From positions 16,740,001 through 16,804,000 of the forward strand of contig CM063106.1 of the NCBI GenBank assembly GCA_031841125.1: a stretch of 64,000 nucleotides of DNA. The letters are read 5' to 3'. Made by a program: the position numbers and the translations under genes. The notes under the pieces were generated by a model. It had not been told where the DNA came from, made no database searches, and saw only the letters and a list, made by a program, of their open reading frames with translations. Position 1 is the stretch's first letter. Every line of letters begins with the position of its first letter. Of this stretch, positions 44,562 to 55,510 are shown one piece after another. Origin of the DNA: Acanthococcus lagerstroemiae (taxonomy: Eukaryota > Arthropoda > Insecta > Hemiptera > Eriococcidae).

Positions 44562-47500
44562 CTGCAAGCATGTTACACTCTATGTCAATAAAACACTTTG
44601 TACAGCAAAAATTGTTTAGGAGGGTTTTTATTTTTCAAAAAGGTCAGACAGGCCTAGCTGCAGTTCCAGTGCATATTGCGTATCAGTCCTAAACAGCAAC
44701 TATATTTGAGGGAAAAGTGACCGAGAAGAGGGTTGTTTGAGGTAGCTAGAAACACTTTCTGTATCTTTAGTAAGTATCTATAGCTTCCCAGTCAGCCTCG
44801 ACATTCTTGATTCAAGGCTAGTACCTATAGAACTGACTCTGAGTGAGGGAGGCAGAGGTTCCAGCGTGTAAAACAACCACTAGATATAGAAAAAAAGAGT
44901 TCAGGGAGCAGTAATCATTAACCTTGGTTGGGAAAAGACTACAAGAGTGCGCATGGCTGATTTTTCGGCAAATCGCGCTCTCTTGCGGCTGTTGATGGAA
45001 TCTTAAGTACACCTTGGGAATATACATATGTTTACATTGACTAGTTACGTGCAAAGCTGTAATAAAAATATTTAAGTTTCACTGTTTTCGTAATTCTAAT
45101 TGTAATCTTCTTGAGGTCAAATATAGTAATTATCTGGATAATTTTTGAACGAATTTGCACAGTTCAGGTATCAAACAAAAGACAAAAGTAAGTTACACTC
45201 AACAGACATTTCACAAATACTATCTGAGAACTTTTATGACTATCTTTCTTTATCACGGACTACATTGGATCCTAAGAATGCGCTACGTATTTTACAAGAA
45301 AAATTTTGCTTTTAGACGCCAAAAAACAATGAAAGTCAGGTAGCAAGAAAGAAGACAATTCCAACAATCCGGGGAACTTACCTATTCGACGACTTCTTTG
45401 TGAAATAACTTGGTGCGCACTTTTAGGAATCTGGATTCCCAAGAGTGCACGTTTAACTTTTCTTCGGAAAACCGTTACATTTTTCACACTTTATGGATTA
45501 AAATTTTGAAGGGAAAAATCATGCTAAGAACCTACAGTTTTTCCACATTATATTAAAATTTCAGCAAATTCCATGTAAAATCGACTGAGCAATAACATTT
45601 TTTCTGATGACTGCGTACTCTTATGGCCATTTCCCCTACTTCCACAATTCGACTACATACATCGTATATTTATAGAATAGTTTTGGCTGGGAGACGGATC
45701 ACCGCCAGCAGAACTGGCAACATTTTCTGTAGACGACATTACTATTGACCGCACCTGTATACGTGCAACACACTGTTTTGCAGTCGTTTTAATCTACAGG
45801 CTACTTACAGAAATTCGTTTTTTGAGGTATGAAATTGCCAGTAGCTGAGATGCTAGATAAACGGTATACCTGCCGACTTTTGGGGAAAGGTTCACGTGGG
45901 GTAGATGCTTCTCGGATTCTCGATTGCTGGGATTCATTGGTGATATTTGCAGAATTGTGGATGGGAAAGCTGGGATGCAAAAGATGCACATGCTGCTGTT
46001 GAAGACCTCTGCTATAAGGGTATTTATGATAAGTGTATGAGGGACATAAACAAATAATGCTGATGTTGACTTTTTAATGCACTGGCAAAATGAGCAAAGG
46101 CGACCAAAGCCTATGATATGAACACTACATTCAGCAACGTAAACTGCTCCAAAAGCGAATCTTCATGGTGCCCAGTCAACCGTTTTTACACGAGAGAGCG
46201 GCAGTAGTAAATTTTGTAAGTTCTGCTGATGGCAATCGAAGATACGCCCACACATATAGCACATGAACTTATCACTTCCTAAATTCTCCTGACTTGGTCA
46301 TTAAGATTACTAGATCATCTTTTTCCTACTGAAAACCGTCTCATGTGTCGCATCAGCAGTCACTGTTCGTTCACATCTCTTCAGCATTCAAAATTTGATT
46401 GAGTGTTCTACAACTGTCTTTAACGCAGGTCCATATATAATCGGGAGCAAATAAGGGCACTGTCCTCCTGAGCCAATGCCCCCCCCCCTGAAAAAGCCAA
46501 GAAATCCCTCTCTCTGACTTTCTTTTGTTTTTTAGACGTGAAATTTACAATTTTGCCCCATGTTATCGTTGAAAAAGTGGTTAGGCAAGGGCCTGCTCCA
46601 ACGCCTATTAGATTCATAGCATATCACTTATTCGGCTCCATAGACTGCCATCTATCACCCTTTCAAGCAATGAATTTCGATCACAATTACTGTCGCTAAC
46701 TGGCGGCCAGTTCGCCCCATCCAATCACACCACAGCTTTACGGACCAAACTGATCTCGAACCGTCAAACGGGGTAACTTGGAACGCATCAACAGACAAAC
46801 GTGCGAGCCCATTAACATGCCCACTTAAACTAATCTTCGACGCTTCCCTCTTATTTATGAGTATATGAACAGTGTCGAAATTTATAATACTGTGCGAGCC
46901 TCTTGGTGTGTTCCAAGTTACACAGACGTTCCAAGACACCCCAGTTAACGGTACCATCAACAGCTCTCAATGTTGAACGCATTTCCGCGAAAAAAGCCGA
47001 ACATGAATGGAACTGCTCTTCTTCCGATTTCCAATAAATTGTATTCCGTTCGGCGAACTCAACTCACCGCGCTCGCGCAAAACCAGTCAGTCGTCGCAAT
47101 AAAACCAACAAACAACGAAAAACATTACAAGTAAATAAAAACATTCCTCCGTGTAAGACTAATAAGACTGATGAATGGTCTCCGTTTTACGCGATAAATT
47201 ATCGGAGCCCCGTACATTTGCGTTAAAGAGTCGTTTACATATTAAGAAAAATTTCATATATAGAAGTCTCTCTCTTGTATACAGTTATTTCTTATTTGGC
47301 CTTTTCCATAAAGCACACCACCAACTGTTAGCACTGTTAAAATAAACACGACAAAACAATAATTTAAAAACGTTGAGACAACGACTTCGAAAACTGCCGG
47401 CCATCAAGAGATATTTATCGAGTTAGCGAGAGATAACATCCATCCCCGGTCTGGTTTTTTCTGGACGCTAACCTGAGCTGTAGGCGTAAAATTGCTCGAT

Positions 47501-48509
47501 TCGAATTTTTGTATGTTCGAGGTTAGAATTTTCTACAGTTAGGGACGATTTTCATCGAGTCGTTCGTTCCGACAGCGGGGGATGTACATGAGATGTTGAC
47601 GCTCTTCTGAGGGTGAGCACATCGGGTGTCAGCGGTAGACAGTCCCTTTTCATACATTGTTTCATCGATTTCACGTGCTCTGGTATTCGGGTTAGTCCTT
47701 TAAAACGAAATTGAGCTGCTTTTCATTTCCAGACCTATCACAAAATACCCTCGTATTCTTAAAAACTTTCATCATTTACCCAGTCCCCGATATTTAAAAT
47801 TGGGGTATCTGTGCTGTCTGAATTGAAAAGAGTGAAAGTCTTTATGCCCTTCCTGAGTTGAAATTGTAACGAGCTGCAACATAAGACTGACATTACTGCA
47901 CAAATGTATAACGTGTATCCCACTAATGGTGTCCAAATATTTTGAATTTATCGGCGTCGTGTTTCAAGGAATACCAACCTAATTCTGTTCGCACGAGCAC
48001 GCGATATTATTTACCAGGCGTCTAATTGCGTCACATTATTTTTCAGATTTGATTACATTACTCACAGTCAGTGAAAGAGTATACACATAGAATAACAATG
48101 GAGTCATCCGTCAGGGTGTAAGTACATTATAAACCATTTATTTGAAACACCCCCTTGCGTGATAGATTCGCTCGTTATTTAGGGTAAATGCGGGGACTCA
48201 AACGTATCTATCTTTAAGCATTTTGTTGTCATTTATAAAGCAATGTCCATTTTAAAAGCATCTATATGCGGCTTCTGTTTCGAATACCTCATTATGGCTT
48301 TCGGCAGGAAAACTCAGGCAACCTTTTTTGCAAATTGATTCATGTTTTTAACGGATTATGAAATATCTGACTGGTATGTACATGTTTTGAAGAGCAATCG
48401 CTTTACCTACGGTTGGATCCAGAGGTAACAATATTTTGGGATGTAAGATCACAAAATTAAAAAGAAAACATAAAATGAGAGCTACAAAGCTAACACAATG
48501 GCACGTATT
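44562..48509. other. upstream mirr intron or 5' flank, no gene recognised
   Basis: This stretch lies directly 5' of the homeodomain exon, which needs at least one more upstream coding exon, so it is probably intron. Only short unrelated open frames occur on either strand. A C-run with surrounding GC-rich DNA at ~46476-46500 resembles the ends of the local MITEs, but no paired terminal repeat was found. Confidence 0.5.
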
Positions 48510-48833
48510 CAGGAACGTACACAAGAGTTTTTCCTGGGGAAGGAGGCAAAAATTGTGAAAGTCCCAACTGACTGAATTCAAAATTCCGCAGTATCAAAGC
48601 AAAAATTAAAAAACTTTTGACTTGTTGGATTTTTTTAACTTTTATCCGAAAATTTCCAAGTATCAGAGCAAAAGAAAAAACCTTTTGATTTGTTGAAATT
48701 TCCCAACTTTTGATCTACTGAAATTTTCCCAGCTCCGCCTGACTGAAATGTAAAATTTTCCCAACTGTTGAGTAAAAAATTCCTATAAAAGGGAGGGGGC
48801 GGTGTAAGTTGCCCCCGCCCCTATCGGTCCCTG
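48510..48833 (+). mobile_element. hAT-type MITE family 1, complete
   Basis: Ends CAGGAACGTAC (48510 on) and a shortened ATCGGTCCCTG (ending 48833). The flanks cacgtatt (48502-48509) and ctcgtgtt (48834-48841) agree at 6 of 8. Internal blocks are as in the 7279 copy. Confidence 0.82.
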
Positions 48834-49359
48834 CTCGTGTTTGTCCACTTAATTCTGAAGAAGAAATTGCAACATAATAATGAGCTACTTTGTTTCTGTA
48901 CTGATTGACTGTATGTGAGTAGATCAATATGTTACGATTTGGCAAGTGGTGCCATTAGCAGAATACTCCCTTTCAAATGGCCTAGATTCATTATGACTCA
49001 TTAAGACTCAAAACACTTAATAAGAAACAATATAAACTGGCGAATAGTTGAACCCGCACACACTCTCACATTTCGACTTATGAAACTCATTTTGCCACCC
49101 TCAGGCAAGGAGCACACAAATGTTAACATAGGAACAAATAGGAGGGTGCTTGGGATAGCCCTCAAACCCACTGAAAGTCCCTCCACAAAACTGTAAACTT
49201 ATACGATTGAAAAATATAATTTTCAGCATTATTTTTATACCTACTAGTTAGCCAACCCCGTGAGCGAGCTCTCCAACCCATTCCAAATCATCTATTTGCG
49301 CTTATAAGTGTTGGCTCGACTGAGATTCAATCAAACTCTGCAGAGACACATTTCATAAC
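48834..49359. other. no gene recognised
   Basis: Short open frames only. A few gactcatt(a)agactc motifs near 48990-49010 anticipate the degenerate repeat at 49360. Confidence 0.4.
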
Positions 49360-49620
49360 TCTCTTAAGACTTGTGAGAACTCATACGACTTTGTTCAGAC
49401 TTGTTCTTTATATTCAACTTTACTCTGTTAAGACAGGTCAAGATTTATTATTAAGGACTGATCAGACCAATCAAGACTACCCTTCAGTCTCATTCTGACT
49501 CGTATTAAGACTCAGTGAGATCCATTTGGATTAAGTTAAGACTCATCAAAGTCATTCACACTTTGTTATGACTCGTCCTAGACTTAAGTCGTGTTTCAAG
49601 ACTCATTTCAACAATTCTAG
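49360..49620. repeat. degenerate short repeat built on AAGACTCAT
   Basis: Irregularly spaced variants of (tta)agact(c/t)(a/g)t recur across ~260 bp, for example cttaagacttgtgag, ttcagacttgttc, ttaagacaggtca, ttaagactcagtgag, ttaagactcatcaa, atgactcgtcct and caagactcatttc. Spacing is 15-35 bp and not fixed. Confidence 0.5.
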
Positions 49621-52600
49621 GTAATCGGTGTCGCACTTTGCCCAACATGCAGACAACAACATAAAACATATCAAACACCCTCTTACTATCTCGCAGATAG
49701 CGAGGTAGCTCGTACTTTGTCCCTTATCAGTAAAATTTTAGAGGAATAATGTCATGTGAATCATGTCTTTTGAATATAATCAAATATTAACGGTAATTTT
49801 GATATTCTGTTTGAGGTTTCGAGCAATGAAGCCTTATCGTTGTGGCTGTTCTCATCTGAAGACGAAACAACGGCGTTTCTCTCTGTGGTGATTGTGGGAA
49901 TAGGCGATGCCGCAAATGAACTAATAGCAAAAGAACAATTGGCCAGAGAACAAGCACAGGATAAAGCTTACTGCATGATGCACAGAGAGTTTGTAAGCTA
50001 AGATTAGAACGCCAAAAGCAGAATTATAAATATGACAAGAAGCATCAAGGAGAAATACTATAACAGAGACTGTAAATAAACTGAGGAAATGTTGGCGTGA
50101 ATATTATAAGGCCAATCAAAAACGTGAACTGCAATATTATCCAGCGAATCGTGAAAAAGTCGTCAGCGATGACCTCTACTATCCTCTCCTCACTTCACCG
50201 CAGCAGTAATAGGTACTTTCTGTTTTCCCATGTTCACTTAAGAATAAAATTTGAACATTAAATTTCACGAACTTTGTACACTATGTATAAACGGTGGGAG
50301 GGTAATGATTAATAATAACTCGTTGAAGAGAAACATAAGGTGGGCATAATATCCAAAACATCAACGGTTGGACAGGACTCGCGTCATACTTAAGCTGACC
50401 ACAAGAATAATAGAGCAAAAAACCGCTAAGGTGCGACATTTCCACATAGACCTTTCCGACGATATCATCCTGATGTAGGATATTCAGTAAGCTAACAGGA
50501 CATTATTATATTAAATTCATTCGAGTATTGTCAGAAAACATGATAACACCGGCTTTTTTGCTGATTTATAGTGATCTTTCCTAAACTAAACTGAATTCAG
50601 ATAATGGATGCGGGCAGTTGTAATAAATATAACAGCGGTGACCATTATATCACTCCATGGTCACAACAAGAATCCATTGTCAACACAGGTAGCGTCTGAT
50701 CGCACACCTACATACAAGGATACCTATTGTAGTGAACACTTTCATATTTACTTCCACACGCCACACCGGAAAAAGTTATCAAATTTCATGCCTATATGGA
50801 ATTGAGAGGTAAATTTGCGCGCGAGTAAAATAATTAGAATGCCAGGCGTCGCATGTAAAACCACAATATAACTAACAGATAAACTATTTTACACAGTGGG
50901 CACATTACAAGTAATTTACAGCCTTCTATTTCCATTCTAAGCAAACAAAAAAAAAAGAAGAACCAAAACAGCGCCTGGTCGATACATTTTATTCTGAAAT
51001 AAAAATAATTCTTCTTCCAACAGAAGTTCTAAAATCCTCGCGTTCCAGCGTTCCCTCGAAAATCTCCAACTATTTTACGACTAGAGGGATAATTTATTGT
51101 TTCTGAAGATATTCTTTAATCAGGGTTTGGCGCCACTGACATCTCTTAATTACAGAACCTTCAAGACAGTAGTGGATATCTTTTTATGTTTACCCTGTGC
51201 GCTGTCAGAAGGCTGGAAGTAGGGAAAAAAAAGTTTAGCGGTTGGCTACTTTTGCTACTGGAATCGCAGCGAGAAAAAGAAGAAGAAAATATCTTGCGAG
51301 CATAATTTATACCGTCCAAATGGGTAAGACAAGGGGGTTTCAAGATGCGGACATTTATCATAGGCGTGTCACGATTCGGCAATAGATTATACGGAATCCA
51401 GCCGTGCGCCACTTCAACCACAGCGCAAACAAACGCTGGTCTTTTCTATACGCAATGGCGCGCCCGATGATCGTCGGATGATTAAAATTCCGTCGTGAGG
51501 TTCCATGAAAAATTTTCAACGGCTAACGGGTAGCCGTGCTTTCGTCAAAGACGTCGTGAAATATGGCGCTTTCGTTGAAGAGTTAATTAATTTCGTTGTG
51601 TATGGTCGACAAGTGCTCGAAGAATAATAGCTTATGGCAGAAAATGCATCTCTACATCACGCTCCCGGTGTCCTCGTTTGGCGAATGCTCGATGCCGACA
51701 TTTCCCTGGCAATTCTCAGCCTCGCAGCTTCCTATTTTTTCATCGCTGCTCAGACAAACGAATCCGGATGTCCGTTTCTTTGGCCTCTTTGAAGCAGAAA
51801 AAGAAGTGTAGCTAAGACGGTTAGTCAATCAGGAGGGAAGTTTATCCAGCTTGTTCTCTTGGAAAGTTAAACATGGCCCAGCTTGTGATATACTGTGAGG
51901 AGATCAAGTACAGCGGACTGTCAACGATAAAATGTGAAAATTTACACCCACAGTAAAGTAAATTATAAGAAAATAGACTTTGATTGACTGACAGCTCGTT
52001 GAGGACACTACAAAGGTTAGAACCTCTTCCTCTCTATGCCTGTAATTTAGCTGTACCACATAGCAGTTGTATTACCAATAGTAGAACTGGACGAACAAAA
52101 GCGCAACCAAAGTGGGGGAAATCTTCCAGACTCACAGACAGCTTCGAGGAGGGTAAGGTAAAATAATCCGCGACGTATTCGTTACTTCAGATTTAGAGCC
52201 TATAGTGAATTGGAGCATCCTTCGTCTGCTATTTCAACCTTAAATGCATAAGCCTCCCCTGTAACCCGATGTCTTTCTTTACTTGGATATAATGTCACTT
52301 TGCCGCTGCGTTTTTTAGAAGCCAAAATACGGAATGCTATGCATATCCACTCCTATAACCGCCGAAAAGGCCAACTCTAATGAGATAAAATTAAAGCAGC
52401 ACTCGGCGGAATGCTCATCTCGCCTCTCCTCTTTTTCCAACAAGCGCAACAATTCGATGATGGTTTCGTTGGGTCGGTTTTTTGGTCATTACGAGGTGAG
52501 CCACCGAGCAGGGCGACCGTATCTGCCTAATGAAATAAACGACTTAATTTCGCGAATATTACTCGAGCCGCGTTATAACTTCGTTTTAATGTTAATTCCA

Positions 52601-53103
52601 GCAGATTTGTTTATCCGATGTAACCGCAAAAAGTGAAACAGTGGTCGTTTCGAATAACGAGACTGTTGAACGTAGCCAAACGATTTAGGTGCCTAAGCTT
52701 AATTCAAATGGATACGAGGGTATTCGAATAGTTGTAATTGTGAGGGGTTCTGTGCTTGCGTTTACTCACACGCGTGATTTATAGAAAACTTTTGATATTC
52801 AAAATAAAGAAAAAAGGCGCGTTTAGTACTACAGTAGACCAGTTCATGAAGTAAGCTGAAACGAGAGTACAGTGATTAAATGAGAAAAACATAATTTCCT
52901 TGTATGCCATCCGGGACCAGTCAGTTAGTCCGATTCGGTCAGTTTTAGACAGACAGATAGATACTGCACCTCTGTCTCTCTTTTAAAGTTTCACTTTTTA
53001 CAGTTACTTTGGCGCTGAATGTCTCAACAGCCACATGACTGCTACCTACCTATTCTGTAGTGACGCTACCAAAACATATTATGTACCTAGTATCTACTAG
53101 TAA
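49621..53103. other. no confirmed gene; possible coding remnant at ~50.1 kb
   Basis: At 50095-50210 on plus a frame reads ..REYYKANQKRELQYYPANRE.. to a TAA, and further left (~49998-50060) ..LRLERQKQNYKYDKKHQGE.. in a possibly continuous but interrupted frame. This Lys/Tyr/Glu-rich style resembles decayed repetitive ORFs. Family unknown. The 51.0-52.7 kb part is unique-looking, with no gene recognised. Confidence 0.3.
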
Positions 53104-53545
53104 TCGTCGCTGTGTGGCTGAGTGGTTATCCTTACGTCTCAGGTTCGATTCCCACACCAACGTCGGAAAGCTAGTAATATTCGAATATCCCCACTATTAT
53201 CCTAGCGAACTCAACGACTATACAGTATCAATCGAGGTGGATAGATAACGCGTCCTGTAATCCCGCCAGTTCCATTGAACAAGGCATCACAATCACAGGG
53301 CGTGTTACCACCTGATCTAAAAGATTGGGATTGTCGGGTGCACATTGTGGCTAGCTTACTTCAACGTCGTGAAACACGCGGCTAGTAAGCGAACTGCGGC
53401 TGCACACTCTCCGGCACAGAGAAGAAAAACTCTAACGCAACAAACTGTGGGGAAAGCAACGGCAAACTATCCCGACTAACTCTGCCCAGGAAAGTCGCGC
53501 GCCAACGTGCGGCAACGGATACGGCACCTGACGATGACGAGTACT
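53104..53545 (+). mobile_element. tRNA-derived SINE, family S3, long form
   Basis: Box A TGGCTGAGTGG (53115-53125) and box B GGTTCGATTCC (53142-53152, exact) are only 16 bp apart, so part of the tRNA-like head is deleted. The body (cggaaagctagtaatattcg .. actatacagtatcaatcga .. ccaggaaagtcgcgcg .. cggcacctga) is shared with the copy at 55206, but has an extra ~170 bp near 53320-53480. Confidence 0.7.
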
Positions 53546-53756
53546 AGTAAATGTGGCAGTACTGCTGTAGGCTGCTTCAGAAATACTGCCAGCTTACTAC
53601 CAAGCAATATCTGGCTTCGGCTGTTTATTGGTAGTGCTCAGTGACTGTACTGTTGAAGTAAATTACAGTAGGTTTGGCCGCGTAATGCAGACAGCACAGC
53701 CGGCATACATAGCAGAGTGATTGCAAAGCAGAGGTGGCTATAGGATATAGACGGAA

Positions 53757-54192
53757 GCTACAGCTGAATATCAGGCTACTAAAAACTTTTTCAACTATTA
53801 CACTGCTCGTAATTTAAACTATGCATTATCAGTGGTATCAGCAGTGAAGCCTCTGGCAATATTGCCTCGGCATTCTTCATGGGGATAGAAAATCTACCGC
53901 AGTTTCCATCAGTTAACTTTGTAAATCCATCGCAGCTAATTCGAATTCAGTTATCTGTACACTCGTGCTAGTTCATTTGGCTGAATGCTCTCCGCGCTCC
54001 CAGGAATCCGGAGACGGCGAGCTGGTGGTCTATAACTCAGTTCTACAGCTGTACATGTATAAGGCTACTAAGAACTTTTTTGATGATCACATCTGTAATT
54101 TACACAACTATATACATTATCAGTGGTGTCAGCAGTGAAGACTTTGGCAATATTGCCTAAGCATTCTTTATGGAAGAGGAAGAATCTACGGG
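53757..54192. repeat. direct duplication, ~287-bp period
   Basis: Segments 53757-53899 and 54043-54192 share ctactaa(a/g)aacttttt.., cattatcagtggt(a/g)tcagcagtgaag and ggcaatattgcct..gcattctt.atgg..agaatctac. The copies have diverged. Confidence 0.7.
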
Positions 54193-54657
54193 GTGAAAAG
54201 GGGGAGCTCAGCACAACAGTTCATGGCAATTTTAATGTTCCTTCAAAATATCTCGAGAATAAATGCGGTTAACCGAAAATTGAAAAGAACCTGTCTTGTA
54301 GCAAATAAAATTTCCATTCACATGAGATCATTCTTATCGAAATCAGAGTGATTTTCTTTTTCGCATAAAAATAGCATTGCATTGTTGTTGTTGTTTGTCG
54401 GGTCCGAATGGTTGATACTGCTATGTTTTTGTACAAAACTTTTCCTCGGGGTCGTTGTCACTAAGTATAATAAAATTAATGCTCCCTACCCGGAAAATTT
54501 GTCAGGGCACTGTCCAGAGTAATTAAGTTATGTTTTCTGAACAGGGGAACACTGGAATTTGCGGTGGCGATCGCTGTATCCAGTTTACCTTCTCCCTTTT
54601 TTCAAATGGAGATTTTTGGGTTCAGTTACATTTTTATGGCTCTACTTTGTACGACCT
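54193..54657. other. no feature recognised
   Basis: AT-rich; a short run of ttgttg (about 54382-54394). Nothing else was seen. Confidence 0.4.
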
Positions 54658-54823
54658 TCCCGTTGCGCAAAATCCCACCTGTTACCCGGGTAACTAAAGG
54701 GTAACAAGGGTAATCTGAAGGTAACGAATGCGTAACTTTTCCGCCGCGTGTAACTAGAGGGTAACCAATGGGTACCTTTTCCACTGGTAACGGGGTAACT
54801 AGAGGGTAACTGATTGCGCATTG
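54658..54823. mobile_element. GGGTAAC-rich element, copy 5
   Basis: The left end cccgttgcgcaaaatccc and right end gattgcgcattgg are diverged forms of the 31312 termini. The interior is gttacccgggtaactaaagg followed by gggtaac/ggtaac repeats. No TA flank is evident. Confidence 0.7.
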
Positions 54824-54899
54824 GTTTATATTTAACACTACTCAGCAGCATTTACACACAATTTTTCATATAGTGGCAGTCCCATAGAGAGAAGAAGAA

Positions 54900-55146
54900 G
54901 ATCTGGGGGAATTCAACGGGCCCTTCTCTCCTTTCAGTTCATTTTGTTCTTTTCAGATGGGGAAAAATCATAAGCTACGGGATAAGAGGTTTCTTTCATG
55001 GTGTAAGGAGTGATTACTGAATTGATATAACAGTATGATGTAGCCGTAAGCGTTGAAACTCAGACATTTTAAAAATATCGGCCCTCCCCCCTGAAAGTCC
55101 GAGCCCGGAGTATTTCCCCCTTTCTCCCCCTCTCTCGTCAGGGTTG
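54900..55146 (-). repeat. repeat R1, uninterrupted copy
   Basis: Reverse-orientation match to the two flanks of the interrupted copy at 20120-21055, without the retrotransposon. It serves as the empty-site reference. Confidence 0.75.
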
Positions 55147-55205
55147 TATAGTGAAGCCAGCTACTATCGGAAGAAGGTAATAATTTCAATTTCACTATCC
55201 CATTT

Positions 55206-55510
55206 GGTCGCTGTGTGGCCGAGTGGTTAACGGGTCCGCTTCGCAATCCTTATGTCTTGGGTTTGATTCCCACCAACGCCGGAAAGCTAGTAATATTCGA
55301 ATACCCCCACTATCATCCTAGCGAACACAGCGACTACAGTATCAATCAAGGTGGGAAGATTATGCCGTCCTGCGACCTTACCAGTTCGATCGAACAAGAC
55401 ATCATGATCACCCCGATTAACCATACCCAGGAAAGTCGCGCGTCAGAAACCGTGATCGCCAACATCCGGCAATGGGTACGGCACCTGATTTTTGATCCCA
55501 TTTGCCACCA
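55206..55510 (+). mobile_element. tRNA-derived SINE, family S3
   Basis: Serine/leucine-tRNA-like head gtcgctgtgtggccgagtgg: box A TGGCCGAGTGG (55216-55226), box B GGTTTGATTCC (55260-55270). The full-length head is followed by the body cggaaagctagtaatattcg .. gcgaacacagcgactacag .. ccaggaaagtcgcgcg .. gtacggcacctgattt. An apparent 112-codon open frame across it is a by-product. Confidence 0.78.
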
